A DNA stretch of 64,000 nucleotides from Helicobacter jaachi (GTDB taxonomy: Bacteria > Campylobacterota > Campylobacteria > Campylobacterales > Helicobacteraceae): positions 1 through 64,000 of the forward strand of contig NZ_JRPR02000004.1 in NCBI RefSeq assembly GCF_000763135.2, given 5' to 3'. Positions 51,508 to 60,611 of the stretch are shown here, piece after piece; position 1 is the stretch's first letter; each line of letters starts with the position of its first letter. Under the pieces are notes generated by a model. The model saw nothing but the letters and a program-made list of their open reading frames with translations, ran no database searches and was not told the DNA's origin. The position numbers were made by a program, and so were the translations under genes.

Positions 51508-53079
51508 TCACAATGCCCACATAAAGGCTTCAAGCGCCTCTAGCTCCTCTGTGTTTAAATCAAGCCGCTTAATTAAAACATCAATTTTTGGCTTATTTTT
51601 ATCATCTTTTATCCCCTCAAATTCAGGCACAGGCAAAGCCTTATCATACAAGTGCATAAGCCCTACAAAGTTTGGAAATATGCCATTATGCCCATAGGGC
51701 GCGCTTTTTCTCACATTCACAAGGCTTGGTGTGCGGAACGCGCCTATATCCTCCACCTTGCCGCTTACCTCATACCGCCCCAAATCCTGCCCTAAGCGCC
51801 CATAAAGCCCGATATTTAAATTATGATACTTCTCATCGCTCAATTTATCGCCAAAGTGGCAATTCATACACCTGCCCTTAGTGCGATAAATGTGCATTCC
51901 ATAAATCTCTTTAGGGCTTAACATCTCGTATTCGCCCTTTAAAAACCGATTAAACCTCGTATCCTGTGGGATAAGCGTGCGCTCATAGCTCGCTATGGCT
52001 TTAGTGATATTTTCTATACTAATAAGCTCGCGCGCTTGGGCTTTGTGCGCTTGGCTTAGCTGCTGGATTGCCTTAGCTCTTGTATCTGCGCGCTGCTTTC
52101 TTGCTGCCTTTTCACTCAAAGGCTTTTGCATAGAATCTGTCCCAAATAGCGCTAGCACCTGCTCTCTTAGCTGCTGACGCTCATTAGCATTAAGTCCTAT
52201 CACATTATCTTCTGGCTTTTGCTCTGGAGGCACTTTTAGCCTTTTTTCAAGAAAGCTAATAGAAAAATTTATATCTTGCTCCCGCTCAAATAGCGCAGGA
52301 TACGCGCGCTCCCACTCTGCTTTCTGCGCATCGCTCCCAAAGGCTTCAATAAACGCAGCATAATAACTCTCATCATTTTTAATCGCCATTTCCATATTTT
52401 CCAAAGTATTTGCCATTTCAACGCCATCTTGTATAGGGAAAAGGGCTTGAGATTCTAAACTATCCGCACGCCCGTCCCAAAATAATTCTTTAAAAAGCCC
52501 CGCCATTTGGATATTTGGCGCATTGCGCCGACCTTGTGCGCGATTATGCCCTATGCTTACCTTTAGTCCATCGCCAAAGCCTAATTGCGCATTGTGGCAG
52601 GATTGGCAGGATATTTGCCCGCTTTTGCTTAATTTTGGCTCTTCAAAAAGCCTTTTGCCTAAACGCACCTTAGATTCTGTAATAGGATTATCCTTTGGGC
52701 TTGGAGCGACCTCTGGGAGGGGCGCAAACTCCTTCCACTCCACGCCCTCATCAATGTGTGGCTGCTCCCATTGAGATATAGGCTTAGCATACATTGCTAC
52801 ATATTTGGCATACCTTTTCCGCTCAAAGTCCGCTATGGGCGTTTGATTGCGAATTATAGAATCTGCGCTAGATTCTATAATCTGCGCATCTTGTTTATCC
52901 TCCTGCGCGTGGAGCTGCTCGATAGTACTTGCTGTTGCATTTTCTGTAGCTTTAGAATCTAGCGCCACATGCTGCGCCTTGTTAGAAAAAAGCGCATAAA
53001 CGCCCACCCCAACGCATATACCTCCTATAAATACAGCCACCAACGCCGCCTTTACACCTATCTTTCCTTCCCAACTCAT
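51508..53079 (-). CDS. Membrane-anchored di-heme cytochrome c peroxidase family protein
   Basis: The 523-residue protein has an N-terminal membrane anchor (about residues 10-31) and two c-type heme motifs, CQSCH at 158-162 and CMNCH at 404-408, the layout of CcpA/MauG di-heme enzymes. It is longer than the usual 320-350 residues because of an N-terminal linker (with IESSADSI built from AGATTCTATA words) and an insertion of about 75 residues between the hemes (about 280-350, Gln/Ala/Lys-rich). It may reduce periplasmic peroxide or oxidise another substrate as MauG does. It lies 24 bases downstream of the TonB receptor gene on the same strand, so co-expression is likely. Confidence 0.87.
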   Translation of the reverse strand: MSWEGKIGVKAALVAVFIGGICVGVGVYALFSNKAQHVALDSKATENATASTIEQLHAQEDKQDAQIIESSADSIIRNQTPIADFERKRYAKYVAMYAKPISQWEQPHIDEGVEWKEFAPLPEVAPSPKDNPITESKVRLGKRLFEEPKLSKSGQISCQSCHNAQLGFGDGLKVSIGHNRAQGRRNAPNIQMAGLFKELFWDGRADSLESQALFPIQDGVEMANTLENMEMAIKNDESYYAAFIEAFGSDAQKAEWERAYPALFEREQDINFSISFLEKRLKVPPEQKPEDNVIGLNANERQQLREQVLALFGTDSMQKPLSEKAARKQRADTRAKAIQQLSQAHKAQARELISIENITKAIASYERTLIPQDTRFNRFLKGEYEMLSPKEIYGMHIYRTKGRCMNCHFGDKLSDEKYHNLNIGLYGRLGQDLGRYEVSGKVEDIGAFRTPSLVNVRKSAPYGHNGIFPNFVGLMHLYDKALPVPEFEGIKDDKNKPKIDVLIKRLDLNTEELEALEAFMWAL

Positions 53080-53103
53080 AGCCTTACTCCTTAAAATTAA
53101 ATC

Positions 53104-55719
53104 TTAGAATCTATACCCCACCTGTGTCCAAAACTGCCGCCCAAGCTCATAAGTAGTAAGCGCGGCATTACTAGGAATTCCATAGAGCATAATGCCATCT
53201 GCAGCGCTTAGCGCCACTTCATTTTTAGAATCTAGCACATTATAGATATCAAAATTTACAAATAGCGTATTGCCACCATAAATATTCACATCAAAGCCTA
53301 ATCGCATATCCCACATGAAAGTTGGCTTAAAATGCTTATCAACAAATGTTGAAGTATTTGAGAGGCTCTCTAGCACAATTCTATCATAGCTGCCTTTATA
53401 GCGAAAAAGGTTATTCCACAGCACTTGCACCCTGCCAAGTTGCACTGTGTGCGTCATATTAATGCGCGCAATAAGGGGTTGATTAACCTTTTGGGCGGGC
53501 ATATCTTCATATCTCATAGCTTGTCCATTGTAAGTAATATTTCCTAACATATCTGTGTCTATACTGCTTGAGTTATAGTTACGCCGTGCATTATTCCAAT
53601 CTACCCCTACCATATAAAAATGCTTAATGCCCGCACTCTCAATGGGTGCAATATTTTGCACAGCAAGACTTATGATATCCGCTTTTGTATAGCCATTATT
53701 ACCCCAAAAATAGCGAGGTGCCGCCTCCGTGCCGCGATTTTCTTGTGTGACCTGATTTTTGCCATCTCTATGGATATATTTAAGATTAAAGCTAAATAGT
53801 CCTGCTAGATTCTGTGTGAATGCGCCCATAAGTTCATCATCATAAGGCACATCAATGGAATCTAGCCTATTTCCAGCTGTAACAACCCCATCGCTCATAT
53901 AATTATTACCCGCTATAACGCAGTTTGCATTTTGCACGCCGCAGTGTTGCCATGCTTCGTTGGGATTAGTGCGATAATACGCGCGGCGATTATTCACTGC
54001 CTCTGCATAGAATCTATATGCGAGCAAATTTCTAGCATAGTAGCGATTTGCACCAAAGGTAAGCTGCGTTTTATACTCATTTTCCCAAGGGGCGACATAG
54101 CTTAAACTAAAGCGCGGGGCGAGTTTATTTTTGTTAAGAAAATTATCACCATCTAAGCGCATACCAAATCGTGCATTAAGCGTGCCTGCGCTGCCTAGAT
54201 GATATTTTGCATCATCTTCTACATATACGCCATAGGTGAAAGTATCAAATTGCCCTTTGTGCGCGTGAATTACCCCCATTTTATTATAATAACTATCGCC
54301 ATTTACACTGATATTTCCCCAGCTATCGGGCTGTCCATTCCACACGCCATTTGCTCCCGTGCCTTGCGGATAGCCACTATTAATACCGCCACTCATCGCA
54401 GTAAAATTCCCATAAGGATACATATATGAATCTTCAATCCTATCGCGCACGGCTTTTTGATAGATTGCCTCAGCTCCTATACGAAAATTTTGCTCAAAGC
54501 GTCCTATTTCTAAACCATCAAAAAGCATATCGCTTTTAAAATTAAGACTGTCTTGAATCTGATTAACGCTTCCATACTGCCCATCTCTATCTGTGGCACT
54601 CCATACAAGATAATAATTTGTATCACTTTTTCTTGAATTTTCTAACCTTGAATAGCCAAGCTGATTTGTCCATAATCCTACACCACTTTGCTATAATGCT
54701 TTCAAGCCTCCTTGAATTCCTCCGCTCCTCATCGTATAGCGTGAATTTTTAAAACCGGGTATAAAATAGACATTATTTCCGGGCATATAGGCTAAATTTG
54801 CCTCCAAACTAAAAGATTCTTCGGGATTATAAATGGCTTTAATGTAATAATTATCATTTTGCCTTTTTTGGTCTTGCTTGGTTGTATCCGTGCCTGTGGA
54901 GTAGAGCTGCAAAGGGATAAGCGAGCGTGCTGTTGAAAAGCTAGCGATAATGCCCAAATTCTTAGCCGCATAGCCCTCTAAATACGCACGCACGATATGT
55001 TTAGTAAAATTTGGCTGAAAATTTTCATTGCTGCTTACATTAGCAAGCTCCTCTTGTCCCTCTAAAAAATGATATTTAGTCATACCACTTGATGTGTATT
55101 GCCATGAAAGCCCTGCATGCCAGCCATCTGTGCGGGGTTTTCTCACATTTGCTTCTATCACGCCGCCGCTAAATCGTCCATAGGCTGCTGAAATATTAGA
55201 ATCTTGCACACTTATAGAATCTAGCAAGCTTGTATCGATATTAAGTCCTTGCGATTGCCCACCACGCAAGCGCTGATTTTGATTTGTGGTTGAGCCTGCG
55301 GGGTCAATATCATTATTCATCTCAAAGCCATCAAGCTGAAAACTATTTTGATAAGGTAGCCCTCCGCTAATGCTAATATTTGCCGGATTTACTTCACCCG
55401 GGCTATTTGAAGTGCGCGAGGCATTATTAGTTTGCACATTTGGCAAAATGGAGAGAGCCGCGCTTATATCGCCATTGCCATTAGGGATAGAATCTAGGAC
55501 ATTTTTATTTATTTTTACCCCATTTTGATAAGTTTGCATTTCGTTAGTGGTGCTCACAATTGAAGTTGAGAGTTTTACATTTTTAGCTGGGGGGGGGGAG
55601 GAAGTATTATCTTGGGCATTATTTTGCGCACTATTTGACACAGATGTATCGGCAAAAGCTGTGATACACGCAAATGTGAGCGTTAAGAGAAAAGCGGATT
55701 TTGATTGTCTTGATTGCAT
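53104..55719 (-). pseudogene. TonB-dependent receptor interrupted by one in-frame TAG
   Basis: The full 872-codon frame is open except for a TAG at 54691-54693. The first part (341 codons) has a signal peptide (MQSRQSKSAFLLTLTFACIT), a Ser/Pro segment encoded by a C10 tract, and a plug domain (NISISGGLPYQNSFQLDGFE). The second part carries the barrel and ends in FWTQVGYRF. Reading continues in the same frame across the TAG (GGLKAL-stop-QSGVGLWTNQLGYSR), so a single substitution or sequencing error explains the break. ATG 55719 follows TTAAGGAGCCTCCT. The second half on its own has no signal peptide and would not reach the outer membrane. Confidence 0.85.
55589..55598 (-). repeat. Poly-C tract (10 bp) in the second TonB receptor gene
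   Basis: Ten G on the plus strand, C on the coding strand, encode the SSPPPA stretch just after the signal peptide. At this length the gene is in frame here; slippage would switch it off. It matches the position of the G13 tract in the first receptor gene. Confidence 0.85.
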
Positions 55720-55795
55720 AGGAGGCTCCTTAATGTTTGAAGTTTGTAAAGCAGACAAAACATAATCCCCATATGCTTAAAGTATTATAAAAATA

Positions 55796-55815
55796 ACTCT
55801 TATTTTGTTAAGAGT
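55796..55815. promoter_or_regulatory. Inverted repeat between divergent receptor and Hcp-type genes
   Basis: ACTCTTATTTTGTTAAGAGT is a perfect 7-bp inverted repeat with a six-base spacer, in the 228-bp AT-rich divergent promoter region. It suits an operator controlling one or both genes. The rest of the gap holds AT-rich promoter-like sequence only. Confidence 0.4.
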
Positions 55816-55947
55816 ATATATTTATTTTACTTTTCTTTTTACATTTGTTCACATTATTTTCATCAGATTCTTAAGGAAAAAATGGCATTATTTTTGCTTT
55901 AAAATCCAAAAGCTACAAGGCAAATCCATAAGTATAGAGGATATATA

Positions 55948-57084
55948 ATGAAAAAGATTTTCGCGCTTTATGTGCTTGTTTGGGCGGTGATATATGCAGT
56001 GAGCTTTGGCGCAGAGCCTGCAGAAACGCCCGATGCAAGCTCTACTCAATCCCCCACCATGGCACAAAATCCTAGCGCACAAAATCCCGCGCTAGATTCT
56101 CAAACGCCTACCACTCAAGCACCCACGCAACCTATGCAAGCGCCTACTCAAACGCCCTCTGGGCTTTTGGCAAATCAACCCCTAACGCCCGCAAATGAAA
56201 TTAGCGGCGCGCCGCTTGATGATATGCTCGCACAAGTAAATGAATCAAACACGGCGCTAAAATCTGCTATGGCATTTGCTAAAGAGGGCGATTATGAGAG
56301 CGCGCTGCAGCTTTTTGCAAAATCTTGCGACCAAGGTAATGCCGCAGGCTGCTTTGGCTCGGGACTCATATATATGTATGGCGCAAACTCTGGCGTGCCT
56401 AATCCGCAAAAGGCTGTTGATTATTACTACAAAGCCTGCGTAGGTGGAGATGCGGTAGCATGCGCTAACTTAGCTATGGCGTATGATAATGGGCAAGGTG
56501 TGAAAGAGGATAAAAATCAAGCCGCGCAACTCTATGAGGTCGCCTGCCAAGGTGGAGATAGCTTAGGCTGCACAAACATTGCATGGATGTATGCTAATGG
56601 TGTGGGTGTGAAAAAAGACTATCAAAGGGCATTAGCATATTATAATAGCGCGTGTCAGCTAGGGAGCGATTTGGGCTGCTATAATTTAGGGCTTATGAGC
56701 AATACTTACAATGTCTATGGCATGACAAAAGATAAAATGAGCTATGTGGAGCTAAACTATGTAGCATGCGAGCAGGGCGATATCATAGGCTGTGGGAATC
56801 TAGGCTGGATGTATGCCACAGGCTCAAGCGGAGCGGAAAAAAGCTACTATAATGCGGCAAAGTATTTTACCATTGCTTGTGATAGCGGGCATATGCAAAG
56901 CTGCAATAACTTAGGCGTGCTTTATGATGGGGGCTTTGGCGTAAGGCAAGATAAACGCAAAGCTATTGAGCTTTTTGGGCTAGCGTGTGATTATGGTATA
57001 GAATCTGGGTGCAATAATTACTCACTTATGAAAACAAAAGGTAGTGTAAGTGCTGGCAATAACCTGCTCTTTGGCTTAAAATAG
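55948..57084 (+). CDS. Secreted cysteine-rich Sel1-repeat protein (Hcp type)
   Basis: The 378-residue protein has a signal peptide (about residues 1-22), a Pro/Thr/Gln-rich unstructured segment (about 23-95), then seven Sel1-like repeats. Each repeat carries a Cys pair spaced C-x7-C (for example CDQGNAAGC, CVGGDAVAC, CEQGDIIGC, CDSGHMQSC), which form the disulfides typical of Helicobacter cysteine-rich proteins. Hcp proteins are secreted, bind penicillin weakly and stimulate host immunity; that function is from family knowledge. The repeats AYDNGQGVKEDKNQA and MYANGVGVKKDYQRA show the canonical pattern. Confidence 0.9.
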   Translation: MKKIFALYVLVWAVIYAVSFGAEPAETPDASSTQSPTMAQNPSAQNPALDSQTPTTQAPTQPMQAPTQTPSGLLANQPLTPANEISGAPLDDMLAQVNESNTALKSAMAFAKEGDYESALQLFAKSCDQGNAAGCFGSGLIYMYGANSGVPNPQKAVDYYYKACVGGDAVACANLAMAYDNGQGVKEDKNQAAQLYEVACQGGDSLGCTNIAWMYANGVGVKKDYQRALAYYNSACQLGSDLGCYNLGLMSNTYNVYGMTKDKMSYVELNYVACEQGDIIGCGNLGWMYATGSSGAEKSYYNAAKYFTIACDSGHMQSCNNLGVLYDGGFGVRQDKRKAIELFGLACDYGIESGCNNYSLMKTKGSVSAGNNLLFGLK

Positions 57085-57104
57085 CCCCGCTACAAAGCAG
57101 CACT

Positions 57105-57869
57105 ATGCGCCTTAATCAATTCATCGCCCATAATAGCAAGTATTCACGCCGAGAGGCAGATAAGCTCATCGAGCAAGGGCGTGTGAATATAGAAAAGCAT
57201 AAAGCCACAGCGCATTCTGTATTGCATAAAAATGAGCGTGTATTTATCGATGGCAAGCGCGTAATGCCAAAGGAGCATTTCACTTGCATTGTCTATCATA
57301 AGCCTAAAGGCGAGCTTACAAGCAAAAGCGATGATAGAAATCGGCGCGTCATTTATGATAGCCTTGAGGGGAAATTTAAGCATTTTGTGTATGTAGGGCG
57401 GCTTGATTTTGCAAGTGAGGGGCTGCTTATTTTAACTGACAGCACGCCTGTGGCAAAGGCTTTAATGGATTCTATGCTGGAGCGTGTTTATCTATTAAAA
57501 ATTAATGGCGCGATTACAAAGCCTATGATAGAGGCGTTTGAAAATGGTCTAGTATGCGAAAATGCGCGCGCTGGCGGACATAGCAAAAGCAAGATTAATG
57601 CCATGGAATTTGCGCCATTTGCACGATATGAGATTTTAAAAAATGACAATAGATATTCTAAGCTTAAAGTTACGCTAACAGAGGGGAAAAATAGAGAATT
57701 GCGGCGATTTTTTGGTGCATTTGGGCGTGAGGTGCTGGATTTACGACGATTAAGCTATGGATTTGTCTCACTCAATGCCCTGCCTTGCGGGAAAGTAAGA
57801 TATTTTAATAAAGATGAATACAAAGCCCTGCATCAATTTTTACAAGCTAATAAAATTCAAGTAAATTAG
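57105..57869 (+). CDS. rluB: RsuA/RluB-family rRNA pseudouridine synthase
   Basis: The 254-residue protein has an N-terminal S4 RNA-binding domain (MRLNQFIAHNSKYSRREADK, residues 1-60) and the catalytic motif VGRLDFASEGLLILTD with its Asp near residue 105. The C-terminal LTEGKNRELRRFFGAFG is the RsuA-family signature. The target is probably 23S rRNA (RluB-type), but RsuA or RluE specificity cannot be excluded. It begins 20 bases after the Hcp-type gene. Confidence 0.88.
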   Translation: MRLNQFIAHNSKYSRREADKLIEQGRVNIEKHKATAHSVLHKNERVFIDGKRVMPKEHFTCIVYHKPKGELTSKSDDRNRRVIYDSLEGKFKHFVYVGRLDFASEGLLILTDSTPVAKALMDSMLERVYLLKINGAITKPMIEAFENGLVCENARAGGHSKSKINAMEFAPFARYEILKNDNRYSKLKVTLTEGKNRELRRFFGAFGREVLDLRRLSYGFVSLNALPCGKVRYFNKDEYKALHQFLQANKIQVN

Positions 57870-57878
57870 CAAAAATTT

Positions 57879-57892
57879 CAATATACATATTG
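57879..57892. promoter_or_regulatory. Small inverted repeat upstream of metN
   Basis: CAATATACATATTG is a 6-bp inverted repeat with a two-base centre, 20 bases upstream of the metN -10 box. It may be an operator for the methionine transport operon; no SAM riboswitch-like structure is visible. Confidence 0.3.
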
Positions 57893-57911
57893 TATTTTAA
57901 AATTTTTGTGA

Positions 57912-57917
57912 TATAAT
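57912..57917 (+). promoter_or_regulatory. Probable -10 box of the metNIQ operon
   Basis: TATAAT within GTGATATAATGCGCC, 53 bases upstream of metN, with AT-rich DNA further upstream. It is the only promoter-like site in the 100-bp gap. Confidence 0.55.
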
Positions 57918-57969
57918 GCGCCTTTTTTGATTGAGAAAAATACATTTATAGAATCTAAAAGGAGCAAAC

Positions 57970-58989
57970 GTGATACAACTTAAAGGTATTAATAAAACTT
58001 ACCCTAATGGCTTTGTGGCGCTTAAAAATATCGATTTAGAAGTGCAAAAAGGCGATATTATGGGCATTATTGGTTATTCTGGAGCGGGTAAAAGCACTCT
58101 TATTCGCATTATTAATCGCTTAGAGGAGCCAACTAGCGGGCAGCTTATTATTGATGGTGTGGATATGCTAAGCCTTAAAGAGAAAGAGCTGCAAGCCCAA
58201 AGGCAGAAAATAGGTATGATTTTTCAGCATTTTAATTTGCTAAGCGCTAAGAATGTGTTTGATAATGTCGCATTTGCGCTTGAGATTGCCAAATGGGACA
58301 AAAAAATGATTAAGCCTCGTGTGAATGAGCTTTTAGAGCTTGTGGGCTTAAGCGAGCGCGCTAGATTCTATCCTAGTCAATTAAGCGGTGGGCAAAAGCA
58401 GCGCGTGGCGATTGCTAGAGCATTGGCAAATCACCCCAAAGTGCTTTTATGCGATGAAGCCACTTCGGCATTAGATACTAAAACGACAAAATCGATTTTA
58501 GCCCTCCTACGCAATATTCAGCAGAAACTAGGTTTAAGCGTGGTGCTTATTACGCATCAAATTGAAGTGGTGCGCGAGATTTGTAACAAAATGTGCGTGG
58601 TGAGTGAGGGGCAAATCATTGAACGTGGAAGTGTAGATGAAGTCTTTGCCGCGCCAAAGCAGCCTATTACACGCGAGCTTATTTCATTCCTGCCGCAAGA
58701 TGAAGAGCAAATGATTGCGCGCTTAGAGGATTTACACAATGTGTATAAAGTAGTTTTCACAGGTCCATTTGCGCAATCCCCCTTAATTAGCCAAATGATA
58801 CGCACTTTTAATATTGATGTAAATATTTTAAGCGGCAGCATTGATGAGCTTGCTACAGGCGAAGTGGGACATCTAGTGCTGCGCTTTATCGCCCAAGATG
58901 ATAAAAGAGATGAAGCACTGCAGTGGCTTACCAATCAAGGCGTTACAATTGTAAATCTTGCCTTACTTAGAGAATCTAAAGGAGAGTAA
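57970..58989 (+). CDS. metN: Methionine ABC transporter ATP-binding protein
   Basis: The 339-residue ATPase has Walker A GYSGAGKSTLIRI, the ABC signature LSGGQKQRVAIARAL, Walker B VLLCDEATSALD, and the C-terminal NIL domain (about residues 265-339) in which methionine binding inhibits transport. It starts at GTG after AAAAGGAGCAAAC. It drives the MetNIQ importer for D/L-methionine; metI and two metQ genes follow. Confidence 0.93.
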   Translation: MIQLKGINKTYPNGFVALKNIDLEVQKGDIMGIIGYSGAGKSTLIRIINRLEEPTSGQLIIDGVDMLSLKEKELQAQRQKIGMIFQHFNLLSAKNVFDNVAFALEIAKWDKKMIKPRVNELLELVGLSERARFYPSQLSGGQKQRVAIARALANHPKVLLCDEATSALDTKTTKSILALLRNIQQKLGLSVVLITHQIEVVREICNKMCVVSEGQIIERGSVDEVFAAPKQPITRELISFLPQDEEQMIARLEDLHNVYKVVFTGPFAQSPLISQMIRTFNIDVNILSGSIDELATGEVGHLVLRFIAQDDKRDEALQWLTNQGVTIVNLALLRESKGE

Positions 58990-58990
58990 T

Positions 58991-59701
58991 ATGCTTGATT
59001 TTTTAAATTTATGCGAAAAACATTTTTTAATCTTTCTAAGGGATATTTTTACCGACCCTGTGGCGTTTAGCCTAGCAAAATCATGCTGCGAGACGCTTTA
59101 TATGATTACATTTTCAGCCTTTTTTGCGGTGCTTTTTGGACTGCCTTTAGGCGTTATGCTAAGCATTATTAAGCCTTCTGGCATTATGGCAAGTCCGCTG
59201 CTTTATAGGATTTTAGCAAGCATTGTCAATGTTGTGCGCTCTTTTCCGTTTATTGTGCTTATATTTTTGCTTTTGCCACTCTCAAAAATGATTATTGGCA
59301 CAAGTGTGGGCAGCACCGCGGCAATCATTCCTCTTGTGATTGCCGCTACACCTTTTATCGCTCGCCTTTTTGAGGGCGTGTTTGATGAGGTGGATAAAGG
59401 TTTAATAGAGGCTACGATGAGTATGGGCGCAAGCAAATGGCGTGTAATTCTAATGATGATAAGTGAAAGTATGCCCTCACTTATGAATGCCATTACCATT
59501 ATGGCAGTGAGCTTGCTGGGATATTCGGCAATGGCTGGTGTCGTAGGTGCTGGAGGCTTGGGAGATTTAGCCTATCGCATAGGCTTTCAATCTTTTAAGC
59601 CTGATGTGTTGGCGTATGCGGTAGTTTGTATCATTATTTTGGTGCAAATTATCCAAAGCGTTGGTGATTTAATTACAAAACGACTGCGAGCGCATCGTTA
59701 A
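58991..59701 (+). CDS. metI: Methionine ABC transporter permease
   Basis: The 236-residue protein has five to six membrane helices and the EAA-type coupling loop (LIEATMSMGASKWRVILM) that contacts MetN. Start ATG 58991 (MLDFLNLCEKHF) follows AAAGGAGAGTAAT; the frame opens at 58958 within metN. The stop of metN precedes this ATG by one base, so coupling is tight. Confidence 0.93.
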   Translation: MLDFLNLCEKHFLIFLRDIFTDPVAFSLAKSCCETLYMITFSAFFAVLFGLPLGVMLSIIKPSGIMASPLLYRILASIVNVVRSFPFIVLIFLLLPLSKMIIGTSVGSTAAIIPLVIAATPFIARLFEGVFDEVDKGLIEATMSMGASKWRVILMMISESMPSLMNAITIMAVSLLGYSAMAGVVGAGGLGDLAYRIGFQSFKPDVLAYAVVCIIILVQIIQSVGDLITKRLRAHR

Positions 59702-59726
59702 AAATAAATATTACAAAGGAGTTTTT

Positions 59727-60545
59727 ATGAGAAATATAGCAAAATTAGCGCTACTTTGCGCATTGGGACTAGGCTTCATAGCCTGCGGAGATGAAAAGAA
59801 AAATACAGAATCTAGCAATACAAGTGCTGTATTAAGAGTGGGCGCGACCCCTGTGCCAGCAGCAGAAATTTTAGAATTTGTAAAACCACAGCTTGCGGCT
59901 AAAGGTGTGCAAATGGAGGTGCAGAGCTTCACAGATTATGTCGTGCCAAATGTATCTTTGGCTGAAGGAAGTAGCGATGCAAACTTATATCAACATAAGC
60001 CATTTTTGGATAATACTAATAAACAAAAAGGCTATAAACTCGTGCCAATAGTGCCTATTTACATCACACCACTAGGATTTTATTCTAATAAATACAAAAG
60101 TATTGATGAGTTTCCACAAGGCGCTACACTTGCTGTTCCGGGCGATACGGTGAATTTAGCACGCGCGCTTATTTTATTTCACAAAAATGGCGCAATCACC
60201 TTAAAGGACCCTGATAATCTTGCTGCTACAGAGCTTGATATATTAGAAAATCCAAAGGGCTTTGTATTTAAGCATATGGAGGCAGCATCGCTCCCAAGTG
60301 TGCTTGATAGTGTAGATGGCGCGATTATTAATGCAAATTATGCCTTGCAAGCGGGTATTAAAATTGCCACATCACTCTTTCATGAAGGTAGTCAAAGCAT
60401 TTTTGCTAATGTCTTAGCCGCAAGGGAGGATAATAAAGATGATGAGCGCATTAAAAAGCTTGCAGAAGTGCTAACAAGCGATGAAACAACCGCATTTATT
60501 TTGCAAAAATATGGCGGTGAAATTATCCCTGTGAATGCAAAATAA
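59727..60545 (+). CDS. metQ: Methionine-binding lipoprotein MetQ (copy 1)
   Basis: The 272-residue lipoprotein has a signal with lipobox GFIAC (Cys20) and the NlpA/MetQ domain: LRVGATPVPAAEILEFVKPQ, SFTDYVVPN, YQHKPFLDN, LAVPGDTVNLARALIL and INANYALQAGI. It delivers methionine to MetNI at the outer face of the inner membrane. A second, clearly paralogous copy follows. Confidence 0.93.
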   Translation: MRNIAKLALLCALGLGFIACGDEKKNTESSNTSAVLRVGATPVPAAEILEFVKPQLAAKGVQMEVQSFTDYVVPNVSLAEGSSDANLYQHKPFLDNTNKQKGYKLVPIVPIYITPLGFYSNKYKSIDEFPQGATLAVPGDTVNLARALILFHKNGAITLKDPDNLAATELDILENPKGFVFKHMEAASLPSVLDSVDGAIINANYALQAGIKIATSLFHEGSQSIFANVLAAREDNKDDERIKKLAEVLTSDETTAFILQKYGGEIIPVNAK

Positions 60546-60611
60546 TAAAAAATACGAATGATTTTTATTTATTTGGTGTAAAATATCGCCACATTTTTTT
60601 AAGGAGCAGAA

